A stretch of 64,000 nucleotides of DNA from positions 2,046,001-2,110,000 of the forward strand of contig JAALGY010000033.1 of NCBI GenBank assembly GCA_032358165.1, written 5' to 3'. Position 1 is the first letter of the stretch; the number at the start of each line of letters is the position of its first letter. This stretch comes from Diplosphaera chodatii (taxonomy: Eukaryota > Chlorophyta > Trebouxiophyceae > Prasiolales > Stichococcaceae). The notes beneath the pieces are model-generated. The model ran no database searches, was not told the DNA's origin, and saw only the letters and a program-made list of their open reading frames with translations. Below are positions 1 to 10,833 of the stretch, one piece after another. A program made the translations under genes and the position numbers.

Positions 1-107
1 GACACTACGCGACTCCAGTGCATTCAGCAGGTTTTGGGGATGGAAGTAGCGGAGTCCTGCCCAGGCTTGTCAGGTTCAACAGTGGGTCCTACAACACCTG
101 CCGTGAT

Positions 108-1314
108 CTAGTGACACCTTTGATTGGCACTCCTGAGTCTGACAACATCTCGCACCAAGACCAGCACAACATATGACCGGCTACAACAGATACTTGGATG
201 CCGTGGCGGGCTGGGCATATAGCGCAGTGCTACACTGGGAGAGCCCCGCCTGATGCAATTGAGCTGCTGCGCGTTCCTGTGATGTTTCCCGGCAGCTTGG
301 GTGCCTGGAATGCGCTGACGGTGATCGCCTTCGGTGTGCTTGCCGGGCTGGGCATGCTGTTTGACCTGAGGTACACCATCTCTGTGCTGCTGCCGCCGCT
401 GCTGCCCCCTCTCCTGCGCCCGCTGGACCCTCCTGCGCAAGCATGGGACGCAAGCTGTGCACGGCAAGCCGCACGGAAGCACCAGCGGCATGGCCGAGGG
501 CATGTGGTGGTGTGCGGGCGGGTGCGCACCGCCAACCACGATGTCGCGCATCTCGCGCTGCAGGCACAGCCACTCCCCCAGCACGGAGGTGATGCCCAGC
601 CCCACGGCAACGGTCAGCCACCTGTGTGCCATGTGCAGGGCTGGAAGCTCGAACCTGACACGCTTATGCATGAGCTTGTGCAAGCTGAATGATGACGGCG
701 GCAGAAGATGGACTGCAAGCAATGCGCACCAGGCAAAGCTGCGGCTGAAGCCGCTGATGGACACACAGATGATGCTATGGACAAAGTACAGCGTCACTGC
801 AAAGTCGAGGCACTTCTTTGCCCGCTCAACCTGCGTGACGAGCATGTTACTGTTAGGCCATGCCGCAGCTATCCTGCTGGCAAGCATACAGGCTCATGTG
901 CTGCTGCCAGCAAAGCGGTGTGCCAAGATCAGCTGGTGCGCACCACAATCATCAAGTATATGGCTGCCGCAAAGGCGTTGAACGTGTGCGCAATGACAAC
1001 CATCCACCCGGAAAAGGTGCTGAAGCTGAACCACCGCCAGTCGAACAAGTGGTGCAATGTAAGGTGTGCCACATATGGCCCTGTGTAAACCGCCATCACA
1101 GGCATGTGGGATCAACTTTTCGAAAAAACATCATACCATGGGAGCCACACCTCAACGATGCAACAAAAGCACCCAGGAGCGGTGCAGGCTGGCGCGGGGG
1201 CGCACCGAGGAGCAGCCACAGCAGGCAGCCAAGGCTGATGTACCACAGGCACTGCAGCACCACGATCTGGGCGATGATGAGCACCGGATCAAACACCCGC
1301 GGCCCATAGAACAT
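108..1314 (-). CDS. SYS1: SYS1-like Golgi membrane protein
   Basis: Four exons on the minus strand: 1314-1173, 1080-944, 830-730, 621-108, with phases that fit at every junction. SYS1 is a small four-pass Golgi/TGN membrane protein; in yeast and animals it recruits the ARL3/ARFRP1 GTPase. Visible here are the N-terminal MFYGPRVFDPVLIIAQ segment, the LFDWRWFSFSTFSGW loop, VERAKKCLDF in the third exon, and a last transmembrane stretch that ends in GEWLCLQREMRDI. These match the family in order. The family is usually near 150 residues. Here the last exon stays open for about 110 further residues of Gln/Pro/Arg-rich sequence down to the stop at 108. That tail may be real, or a further intron may hide the true C-terminus. 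The start is the ATG of MFYG. Confidence 0.88.
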
Positions 1315-2140
1315 GCCGCCGGCGAGGCAGCCGCCGTGGCGGCTGCCACGCTGACTCCTGGTCCAACGCCCCGCAGCAACCTGGCGTGATGCATGTTGAG
1401 CCTCATGCGCAAAACCGGCGAGGACATATGGTGGAAGAGCACAGCTGCACATATATAGCCACGTCTGATGCACACCCACAGCTCAGCGCAACGCTTGAAA
1501 CCAAATCTCCCAAATATCCTCAGATGTCTGCGCTGACGTCGTCCCTAGCGCATACGGCCTGTAGCACTGCAGCTATGTTGATACTACTTGGCTCCTTGCT
1601 GAGATCGTGAGCTGTCGCGTCGCCTTTTGACACCAGGCACGGCCGGCAGCCTTCAAAAGTACCCACGCCAAGAGTGCAATCAGCAGTGGCGCGCCGTTCA
1701 AGTTATGACTCTGGGACGTGACAGCTTTGTTGCTCAACTTGACGCATGCGGCATGTGTGCCAACGACAAGCCCCTGCAAGAAGGTTGAAGCACCAAACAA
1801 CTGTGCAAATGTATGTGTATTGTCTGTTGCCAACCCCTCGTCCGCTGGCTTGCTGACCTGTCTTGCATGGCACGTGCCAAGCTCCACAACCTTCTGATTG
1901 CTGTCCGCCGAGTGCATGCAGACAATGCAGTTTACGCGTCTGCAAATGTGCAACCGAGCATTCCTAGATCGATGACAGTGCCGTATTAGATGACACGCAA
2001 CCGGACCAAGGTCACTGCAGTTGCGCGGTTGCGCCAGCGCTGCACAGGAAACCTCTGAATAGTTCGTCAAAGCCCCCAACATCGTGAGCCCCTGCCTCAT
2101 GTAGACTTTATTGACGTGGAAGAGTCAGATACTTCGAAGC
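1315..2140. other. Intergenic, divergent promoter region SYS1/AIP2-like
   Basis: The interval lies between the starts of SYS1 (-) and the RING gene (+), so it should carry both promoters. A minus-strand open frame of 175 codons (2100-1573, ATG to stop) crosses it. It holds one hydrophobic stretch (APLLIALLAWVLL) but resembles no family I know. It is not annotated as a gene. Confidence 0.5.
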
Positions 2141-3672
2141 ATGCCGGGGTTGGCGAGTCTGCCAAGACCCGAGGCAGGCGCAGCAGATGTGCAGAACATG
2201 CGGGTGCGCCTTGCGAAGCGTGCGCACTTTGAAGCCGCTGCAGCAGAGCTGACAAGCACGCTGCTGCGGCGGGCGCGGTGCCGCCAGCTGGACCCCGCGC
2301 ACGCACAGCAGGCTGAGGATGGAGAAGTGTGGGAGGCAGTGGCCAGGGCTTTCACGCTGCTGCGCTCGAGGTACACAGCGCCAGCGTTCTGGCGTGCCGG
2401 GCAGATGCTCTTTCAGGCTGCCCTTGCTGCGGCGGCAACGCCGGCTCAGCGACAGGCGGCACAAGAGTACCTGGCAGTGGCGACATCGCATCTTGATGAG
2501 GCAGAAGCCCCAGCTCCCACGGCGGAGCCCGCTGACGCCGCCAACAGCAGCTTCCTGTTTGAGGGCCAGATGTCAAGGGTGAGCAACACCCCATTTCACG
2601 CACATGGGGTCAGCCCGCGGCTGCTTGACATGGTCTGAAGTTCGACGCATCTACCATGCTGGCTCAACATGCAGGAGGCTACACCCTGTGATTGGATGTT
2701 GCAACCATCTTCAGGCTTGTTTCTGTGCTGTTCGTGCATCGAAGAGTTTTGCTCATCATGCGTGGCTGGCAGTTCCGGTCAATGCTGTGCTGCAGGAGGA
2801 GGACGCTCCGCCCAGGCAGCCAGACGTGCAGGACATGCTGAGCATGCTCGTCAGTGGCGGCGCTGTCAGAGCCGCTGCAGCAGAGACTTCAGCAGATGGC
2901 AACGCACCGCAACCGGAAGGCGATGCACAGGAGCAGCGTACGCAGGCACTGGAGCAGCTGCTCGCCAACTTCAGGAATGCCTTCGGCAATGACAATAGTG
3001 AGCATCCTTATGCCCGTTCATGCAACATGCAGAGGCCGCAAGATTCACACTTACAGGGTCCAGACTATCCAGACCGTTCCGGGTTTAGCAGGGTGTAGAG
3101 TCGACAGACAAGCCCATCAACACAACACCTGCTCGCTGACAGGCTCACATAGTTTTAGTCCTAATGGCTGCGCAGCCGAGGGGCTTGAGGAGGCACTTCG
3201 GGCGTCACTGGAGGACGACAATGCTGCGCACGGACCGCCGCCCGCCGCCAAGGCTGCTGTGAAGGCGTTGGTGCGCGAGCGGCTGACGGCAGAGCGCCTT
3301 GCACAGCTCGGGGGTGACGGCGTGCAATGCAGCGTGTGCAGGTATGTGCCTCATCGACCCTGCCTGCTTCAGGCTTGCCTCAGCTCTCGCCGGTCATCCG
3401 CGGTGCAGACAGGCTATACATGCTTGTCTCGCAGGGAGGAGCTGGCCGTGGGGGAGGAGATCCAGCTGATGCCATGCAACGAACACCACGTGTACCACCC
3501 CCCTTGCCTCGCGCCGTGGCTCGCGGAGCATAACAGCTGCCCCGTGTGTCGCCACGAGCTCCCCACAGACGACCTCAAGTATGAGACGCGCAAGCAGCAG
3601 GCAGCAGCCCAAGCGGAGGAGCTGCGCGGCGCCCAGAACGCTCTGACGCACAATGAGTTCATGTACACTTGA
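2141..3672 (+). CDS. AIP2-like RING-H2 E3 ubiquitin ligase
   Basis: Exons 2141-2578, 2796-2997, 3176-3341, 3435-3672; phases agree throughout. The protein matches the plant AIP2 family (ABI3-interacting protein 2) in two blocks. The N-terminal helical region has RSRYTAPAFWRAGQMLF followed by a SSFLFEG motif. The C-terminal RING-H2 finger begins CSVCREEL, continues MPCNEHHVYHPPC and ends CPVCRHEL, followed by the family tail with NEFMYT just before the stop. All eight zinc ligands (C-C-C-H-H-C-C-C pattern) are present, so it should be an active E3 working with an E2 on a substrate not visible from sequence. The in-frame codon at 2111 is TTG, so I take the ATG at 2141. The RING is split by an intron immediately after its second cysteine pair. 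In Arabidopsis AIP2 targets ABI3; the algal target is unknown. Confidence 0.9.
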
Positions 3673-4248
3673 TCACTTTTTTGCCACTGCGTTTTGTGAG
3701 CGGCATCTTGTTGCTTGGTCGCTCGCATTGTTTTGGTAATGCTATCAAGAGCCAGCGCCTTCTGTGGCGATGAAGCCATGCTGCACCACAACAAGCCGCG
3801 ATTGGTAGGCATCAACAGTCGGTCAAGGCAATCTGGAATCAAAGCGTCGTTGTGTTTGCTGCCCCATGTAGCTGCCAGACGCAAGCTGTTGCCCCTGTTG
3901 TTGTCTTGAATAATATGGGCATGCACTTGGTGGATGCTGCAGGGCCGACTGAACGACCCATGAGCCCTGTCAGACACGACCGTCACCGGTGTCTGACAGC
4001 TACAGCACATGTGCACATCGACAAAGCTGCGTTGACGCCGTATGTCGGTACTTTGTTGCTCGCACAGTCCTAGCAGTGCAAATTTGCACGTGAGTTTTGC
4101 TGACGCAGCCTTCGTACGCAAGGCTGATGGCACTCACAGTTTCATGATGGCCACCATGCACTGCCCATTGCAAACAGATCCTTTGCGTCGAAATACGCCG
4201 CTTTGTACGCTATTTGGGTGACTCAATCTCCGGTATAAGACGGCCATC
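3673..4248. other. Intergenic between RING gene and IBA57
   Basis: Holds the 3' end of the RING gene and the promoter of IBA57, both on the plus strand. Short open frames on both strands show no family match and no splice-consistent extension. A GGTATAAGA stretch sits about 15 bases before the IBA57 start, too close to act as a normal TATA box. Confidence 0.4.
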
Positions 4249-5959
4249 ATGATGTGGATGTTGAATGGCAGGCAGGCATCGCAGCGGGCATTGACATCTC
4301 TGCGCACGTTCAGCGCGCAGCCAACAGCAGATGCCTTTGAGTCAGCTGTGCATGACCGTGGAGGCGGGGCGCTGAGCCGAGCTCAAGACTTTGTGCCGCG
4401 CACAGCCAACCTGTCCAGTACCAGGGCGGTACTGCGTCTGGCGGGGCCCGACCTGCTGACGTTCCTGCAGGTGCGGCGCTGGCTGAGCTCGATGCTCGAA
4501 TTGCACTCTTGTATCCGCGACGCTTCTGTTTGCAACGACGTTGCTGCTGAGCGTGCAGGGCCTAGTTACAAACGATGTTGCACCACTCGAGGACCAGCAT
4601 GCGCGGCCCATGTACGCATGCATCCTCAATGCGCAAGGGCGCTTCCTGCACGACCTGTTCATGCACAGACAGCCAGGCAAGTGCATGCATATCTAGCTGC
4701 ATACGTGTGCGTCAGCCCACTTCAATAGAATGCAGCAGTGCACAGAACACTCAGGAGGGAGGTGTGGGTGCACAGGGAGCGAGCCAGTGCTCCTTGTAGA
4801 CGTGGACAGAGACACAGCGCCGGACCTAGTGAAGCTGCTGCGTAGGTAAGGGAGACTTGTGTGTTGGTTCTTGAGGACAGCAGATTGGAACAGGCTGATA
4901 CGATGTCAGGTCTGAAATGGCACACGTCGCAGATACAAGCTGCGGGCCAAGGTGGATGTAGCAGACGCCTCTGATGAGGCAAGCGTCTGGGTCAGCTTCG
5001 GGCCCCGAGCAGCGAGACAAGGTGTACGCTGATCACACAGCACACACGGGCTGCACCCCGAGACAAATCTGCATTTCAATTCTGGCAAGCCAGGTAACCC
5101 TGCTCTGCGAACCTGCTGAGGTGATCAACATGGGGCGCGCTGGTGCAGATGCCTGGCCATCGGACCCTCGGCTGAGTGCGCTGGGGCAGCGCGCCATTGT
5201 GGTTGGAGACCCGCCAGACCCGGAGGCTGCGCACGTCATCTACGGCCGTCAGTACCGGCAGTGGCGAATAGAGCACGGCATTGCGGAGGGTTCCCAGGAG
5301 ATACCGCCAGGTACACAGAAGCACACGTTGCCAGTGCTCGGCCCGGAGACCATCCTGTTGACGATAGACATCTGCCGTGCAACAGCGCCCTGCATGGGGC
5401 CACGTGCTGTCAAAAGCAACAGCCCTTAGTGGTCGTGCGGTTTGTCGAATGCAGGGGACGCAATCCCGCTGGAGTACAATCTGGATGGGCTGCATGGTAT
5501 CAGCTATGACAAGGGCTGCTATGTGGGCCAAGAGCTGGTTGCACGCACCCACTGGTCTGGCGCCGTGCGCAAGCGCCTCATGCCCTTTGCGCTGCGCCCC
5601 TCTGCAGGTGTGCCCTGTCGCCCAGCGCCTTAGGCATGCGAGCTGCACAGAACAGAGCATGCTGCCTGCTGTACAGCAGGGTGTCCTGTCTGGCGGTGTG
5701 ACACACCTGCTGCCTGAACCCTGTAGAAATCCCCGTTGGCGAGGCAATAGCGGCAGAGGGCGGCGCCAAGCGGCCAGCTGGTACTGTTCGGGTGCTCAAT
5801 GTTGGCTCAGGCCGTGGTCTGGCAGTGCTGCGGCTACAGCAGGGCCTGTCCGCGGCAGCCGGTGAGCTTGAATTGCACGTCAAGTCCAGCCCGTACGTGA
5901 AAATCCACCCCTGGCGGCCCAGCTGGTGGCCCGTCGAGTGGTTGGCACCCGCGCAGTAG
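4249..5959 (+). CDS. IBA57: IBA57/CAF17-type mitochondrial Fe-S assembly factor
   Basis: Seven exons: 4249-4470, 4559-4676, 4776-4845, 4933-5021, 5149-5310, 5455-5607, 5727-5959. The protein is a GcvT-like tetrahydrofolate-binding fold of the YgfZ/IBA57 family, which with ISCA proteins builds [4Fe-4S] clusters in mitochondria. Family landmarks in order are [25 protein letters not shown], the middle block [20 protein letters not shown], and the signature [14 protein letters not shown] with its conserved cysteine. The C-terminal barrel ends ...EWLAPAQ. The first ~40 residues are basic and Ser/Ala-rich, as expected of a mitochondrial presequence. Intron 2 has a GC donor (AG|GCAAGT at 4677); the phase only works with that donor. 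Length is normal for the eukaryotic family. Confidence 0.93.
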
Positions 5960-6200
5960 TGGCCTCAGAGCGGGTTGCAGCGTGGTTGTCAGCCAGGATT
6001 GCTGCGTGCTACAACTCGCAATGCCTGTAGTTGCGAGCATGCTTGGTCGGTCATGCTGCTCGTGCACGATGTTTGGATTTTGACGACCGCTCTGACTTAC
6101 ATCGGTCCGTCTAGGATCGCAAGCAAGCTAAAGTTGTGGTTTCAGCAGCTGCAAAGTCTGTTAGACAGTGCTGTAAGGCGGTGTAGGACTATGCCAAGTT

Positions 6201-6486
6201 TCACTTGAGCTTCGTCTCTGTGAACAGCACATGCTGCCGCACGCGAGGGTCGTACTTCAGAAATGCCAGCTTTTGCGTGAAGTTTTTGGGGTTCTTCTTC
6301 TTGACGTAAAAGTACCCAGTGCCGGCGGTGCTCAGCAGCTTGACCAGGATTGTGGCGCCCTTCTTGGCCGCCTGCACACATCCACAGCGAACTTGGTGTG
6401 AGGCTGTCGCTCAGAAAGATCATCGCGACGGTGATTCATTTGCCCACGAAACACGCATTGTCATGCTATAGATGCAATCTTACCAT
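6201..6486 (-). CDS. Ribosomal protein bL33, mitochondrial type
   Basis: The protein is 57 residues. The coding part lies in exon 2 (6371-6201) except for the start codon. That ATG (6486-6484) is followed directly by a consensus donor GTAAGA, so the first coding exon contributes only ATG. Joining gives [20 protein letters not shown], and the protein continues [11 protein letters not shown] and [15 protein letters not shown]. This is the zinc-free L33 form seen in plant mitochondria; it lacks the four cysteines of the C+ type. It sits at the E-site region of the large ribosomal subunit. The phase and the plant-like end ...FTETKLK make the call firm although the gene is tiny. Confidence 0.92.
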
Positions 6487-7302
6487 GCAGCACCAGCGAT
6501 GTCCCCAAAGCCGCGTCAGCAGCAGCCAAGGAACATCGCCCAGCCAGTGCCCTGCTACAGCCTCACTCAATCAGCAATCCGTGTAGCGCAGCCTGCCGCA
6601 AGCCTCCTGCGTGGCGTGACATGCACTCTTCCCGCAGCAGCAATGTGGCGTATTGGCATGGCATGTTGGCCGCCTGGCGAAGTTACAGGCTGGTGACAAT
6701 TACCGGCATACAAACACGCATGAGACCTGTATGCTGATTGACGGTCAACTCTCCTCCCTCGTCAGCGCAGCAAGTCCAAGGCTAACATGCAGCAGCGCGG
6801 CTGCCAATGGCAGTAATGTGCGCCCTGACTGACAGTCGATCAGCTGCTGCGTGTGCCAGCCTCAGTCTCTGTGATTGCTGTTTGCTGACGGAGGTGCACC
6901 TTCATGCGGCAGTGGAAGCGGGGAATGACGGCAAGCTCCAAGCTGTGCACACCAACGTGAGCAGGGGACATCACCATTTTGACAAAAGCACCTCAATGCG
7001 AGCATCCACCACTCACGATCGCATGGGCATTTGGACGATTCTCACTACTAGCTCTGTACAGTATGACCGTGCAAGGCTAATGAACAGATGATAACGTGTG
7101 AGCATGCAGCATTGAGGCCGTCAGCAGCAACAGCGCCGTACGCACAGTGAGCAGGCAGTGTTCTGGGCATCAGCGCTGCGACCACATTGCGATTTTGCCC
7201 ACCCCTTGTGCTACTTAAAGCTCGCTGTGACAGACAGCAGCTCGCCCCCGCACTGGTCGTTTGTAGGGGCAGTCACTGAAGCTGCCTGAAGGAGTGCGGC
7301 CA
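6487..7302. other. Intergenic, divergent region bL33/ARG1
   Basis: Between two divergent genes. It must contain the 5' UTR part of the bL33 first exon on the minus strand and the ARG1 promoter on the plus strand. No further coding signal is visible. Confidence 0.5.
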
Positions 7303-9429
7303 ATGGCGGCAAAGGCAGCCGCGGACGAGTTGAGGGACCCCTATGAAGTGCGGCAGAACCCATGTACACGGACGCTGGATCACTGTGCAGCAGCAAGCGC
7401 TCTCAAGGCTGCACAGAATACAGGCATGTGCGGAGGTATGTTGACGGCCAGGCGCTGGCGCTGCAGGTGCTGGGCGTGCCGCGGGATGCATCCGCCGAGG
7501 CCATCCGTGCAGCGTACCGCAAGCTGGCCCTCAAGTACCACCCGGACAAGAACCACGCCAGCGAGAACCCGGAGGAGGCGGCGGAGCGCTTCAAGGAGAT
7601 CAGCACCGCGCACGGCATCCTGTCGGACCCGGATAAGCGGCGCAAGTACGACGCGGGCGGCTATGCAGCGATGGAGCCCTCCGATCTGGACATGGAGATC
7701 GACATCAGCCAGCTCGGCGTCGCCGGCACCGCCGTTGCAGCGATGTTCAGCCGCTTAGGTGCGTGTCTGCGGTTGAGGGTCATGTGGCATCTACAGCGTG
7801 TGCAGACGAAATGCAGACGGTACTCCGCATTCTCCAAGTCCCGCTGGATGCAAATGCCACTGCGGACTTTGTGGCGGCCGCAGGCGTGCCAATAAAGACA
7901 GCTGTGGCGCCTCAAGTGCTGGAAATGGTGCGTGCTGCTGGCGCGTATGCCCTATGATGGAGACTTGATGGACCTGCTTGACAGGGCACTGGAAAAAGAC
8001 AGGCAGGCAGGCCACCCACCCGACTCTCTCCGTCGTTCATTACGCAGGCTTATGAGGGCAAGTTCGAGTGCGAGGAGCTGCAGTTTGGCCAGCGTGTGTC
8101 AGACAAGGCAAGATGCTGCAGCACAACCTGTGCCTGTATACTCACATGGGCCTTGCTGTAGAAAGCTGCGTCCACCCGGGCACCAGTCAGTCCCCGCGGC
8201 TGTGCAGGTGGAGAAGCAGTGCGCCAGGTTCTACACCATGCACGTGGACCAGGACACCATCGACCGGGGGTTCATCATCGCAGCACACAGCCCAGCTCTC
8301 AGCAAGTTCAAGCTGCTGCTGTTTGAGCAGGCACCCGACGGCCATCAGTGGGAGCTCGTCAGACAGGTGACAATCACAAACGACTCCCATTCCTGTACGC
8401 CATCGCAATGATTACCTGTCTTACAGCTTCTGCGTCACGCTGTTCACAAGGTTGCGAGCACGGCTTGCAGGAGGACAGCACGAAGATGCGCAGGGTCACA
8501 GCAGCCGCGCTCTTCTTCCTGCAGCTGCCCACAGCGACGATCGGCTCTGCGCCCTCGCCCCTGGAGACGGGCGGAGACCTGGAGCAGGCACGGGCGCGAT
8601 GCGCACTCCACTGACCGTCGACCCCGCACGGCTGCTCCCCGGCATGTGCCAGGCGGTGTGGTCTGAACTGTGTGTCGCAACTGGCTGCCAACTGGGCATG
8701 TGTGCCCATGTGCAGGTGCTGTTCAAGCGGCTCCAGGGGGTGAGGCCGCGCGAGAGCGTGCCACTGAAGCCTGGCGCCATGCTCTTTGCCGTCTACTGCG
8801 ACAACTGGTGCGTCGGCCAGCATACTGCTGCGTCCTTTCCTGGTGCGGACTGACGTGTCGAGGCTGGCGTCTGGCTTGAGCATGCAGTGGTGTTCGTGCG
8901 CAGGTTCAAGCGGGCCACGTTCACTCTGGAAGCGCTGTCCCCAGCCCAGTTGGCAGCCGATGCATGTAACGATGTGCAGCAAGTCGACCAGCAGCTGCTC
9001 GAGCGGAGGAGAGAAGTGTCCGCATTCGAGGCAGAGTTCCGAAAGGTATTCCTGGTTTGCCCGTGACATGTGGCTGGGTGACAACCGCACCCTGCACACC
9101 TGCCGCCGGACAAGCAAAGCGGGCACACGCACACTGTCCAGCACAGACTCACCACTTGATACTGCATGCGTGATGTGCAACAGGCCCAGCAGGACTACCA
9201 AAAGGCATGTGAGAAGTTCGGGGAGCATAGGAAGGCGACAGAGGAGCTGCTGGCACAGCGGGAACTTTGCTATGCCAACCTGCTACACCTGGAGCAGGCC
9301 AGCCAGCAGCAGCTGTCGACAGCGCAAGCCGCGACAGCTGGCGTCAGCCAGGCCGCCAGCAAGGTGTTCAGCGGCCTGCCGGGCCTCTGGGGTGGCGGCA
9401 AGGCCTCCAAGCCAGCAGCTGTGTCGTAG
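7303..9429 (+). CDS. ARG1: ARG1/DnaJ15-type J-domain co-chaperone
   Basis: Nine exons: 7303-7347, 7467-7758, 7884-7927, 8048-8107, 8208-8366, 8471-8587, 8716-8807, 8904-9045, 9184-9429. The N-terminal J domain starts [13 protein letters not shown] and carries the HPD tripeptide (YHPDKN) that stimulates Hsp70. It is followed by [10 protein letters not shown] and SRLGVPIKT, then [22 protein letters not shown] and [13 protein letters not shown]. These match plant ARG1 (ALTERED RESPONSE TO GRAVITY, DnaJ15) block by block. The C-terminal third is a predicted coiled coil rich in Gln/Glu. In Arabidopsis ARG1 is a peripheral membrane protein of the endomembrane system involved in gravity signalling; the algal role can only be inferred. 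Two introns use GC donors (AAG|GCAAGA at 8108, CAG|GCACGG at 8588). Confidence 0.92.
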
Positions 9430-9747
9430 ACGCAGGGCCAGCAAGGCATGCCTGCGGCGCGCCGACGCATGCACCACACAGCAGCCGCAGCCAGGCCCGG
9501 CTTCAGATGACCCTGCTGCACACCGTCTGCATGATGTACACTTGCGTTCAGGGCTTAGGTCTTCAGTGTGTTGTGATTTCGGTGGTTAGGTAGCATCTTG
9601 CGTCATGGGCAGCCTAGGGTCCAAGCCGCGGCCGTGCCTAGTTGTTTAAGACAGAGCAAGCTCGACAGACCAAGCAGTATGCTGCCCCTTCACTGCCACT
9701 CAATCCAGCGGCATGAGCTAGACTTGCATCCCACAGCCGCAGCCAGC
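9430..9747. other. Intergenic between convergent ARG1 and NDUFA2
   Basis: Short convergent 3' region. A TTAGGTCTTCAGTGTGTTG stretch and other low-GC sequence are consistent with untranslated ends. No coding signal. Confidence 0.4.
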
Positions 9748-10358
9748 CTATTGCGGCTTGCTGGCAACCAGCTGCTCCAGCTGCTTGCCGACGCCTGCTG
9801 CATCCATCCCCTCAACATCCACGCTCTTCTCCACCCCGAAATCTGCAGGTGAACCAGCAGCTACCTGGCAGAGGTGGCATGTTATTATTTCCAACGCTTC
9901 AGGCACATGCATGGCAGCCGCCACCGTGCCGCAATACAGTGCAGTTGTCACCGAATCTGGCGATGAGCCTGGCCTTGGCGCTCTCTGCCTCACGTACAAG
10001 AATGGGAAACTTCGGGTTGGCCTGCTTCAGCTCTCGGTAGGTGCTCATGACGAAGTCCCTGCCATGGGTCACCACATGTTAGAGACTAAGGGAGTGTGGC
10101 AGTTGGTTGTGGACCAGACAGCGCATGGCAGCGCTGCAGCACGGTGCTCACCTTGCACCCTGGCTGCCTGGGGACGCCTGCGATAAGTGTATCCTGCAGT
10201 CGCGAGGAGCAGCGCTAATCAGCGCCAACAGATGATGTTATTATAAGCCACAATACTACCTCGGTTCCATGCCTGAATGCTGTTCACTGCTTTGCCGTGC
10301 ACTCATTGACCCACCTCAGCTCCTGCAAGTTCTTCGACAGGTTTGACCTCCACGCCAT
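9748..10358 (-). CDS. NDUFA2: Complex I subunit NDUFA2/B8
   Basis: Four exons on the minus strand: 10358-10315, 10193-10152, 10058-9952, 9842-9748; about 95 residues, normal for the family. It begins MAWRSNLSKNLQELRIHLSQ, then RDFVMSTYRELKQANP, FPILVRE and DFGVEKSVDVEGM. This is the small thioredoxin-fold accessory subunit of mitochondrial NADH dehydrogenase. Mammalian B8 carries two redox-active cysteines; plant versions keep a cysteine in the ..LLCQSS.. position. Here that position is serine (HLSQAS), and no cysteine is present anywhere in the spliced protein. All phases agree (2, 2, 1). Confidence 0.92.
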
Positions 10359-10833
10359 CTTGTGTGGCTGTCAATTCGGAGTGGACTTGCTGATCCCCCG
10401 CATACACCGCTGCGTACAGATGGTTCTGCCGCAGCACTGCGCTTTAGATTGCGCGCCGGACACCGTATGCACGTCGCTGTGCGGACAGGCAGCCGTGTCC
10501 GAGCTGTAGGGACACTCTGTAGGCCGGCAAAGCTGCGATCATGCAAAGAAGGTGGCTGCCGGACGGCGCGATGGCCGATCAGATGCGAGCATGCACCTTG
10601 TGAGGCTAGGTTGCATGCAGGAAGCAGCATGCTGTATCGACTCCTTGATGGACTGCAAGGCAACCTCGTCTGTTCACACAACGTGCGATCACTGCGTGGT
10701 TTTAGGTGAGATGTAGGGTGCTGCGCTGTGTCTGTCGGCGTTCACCCCGCAGTGGCTGCTGACATGGCAAGGAACTAAGTTTGCAGGTTGCGGGGCTGCA
10801 CCGCAGCCAATCCAGGGCTCAGAAGCTGAGAGC
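10359..10833. other. Intergenic, divergent region NDUFA2/ankyrin gene
   Basis: Lies between the starts of two divergent genes and should hold both promoters. Open frames on both strands (for example 10316-10681 minus) are Ser/Arg-rich and show no family motif. Confidence 0.4.

Noticed and set aside
1573..2100. 175-codon minus-strand frame with ATG, one hydrophobic stretch
   Set aside because: Lies in a divergent promoter interval, has no family match, and its low-GC composition resembles intergenic rather than coding sequence.
8374..9228. 284-codon minus-strand frame opposite ARG1
   Set aside because: Antisense to well-supported ARG1 exons; the open frame follows from GC-rich codon use on the other strand.
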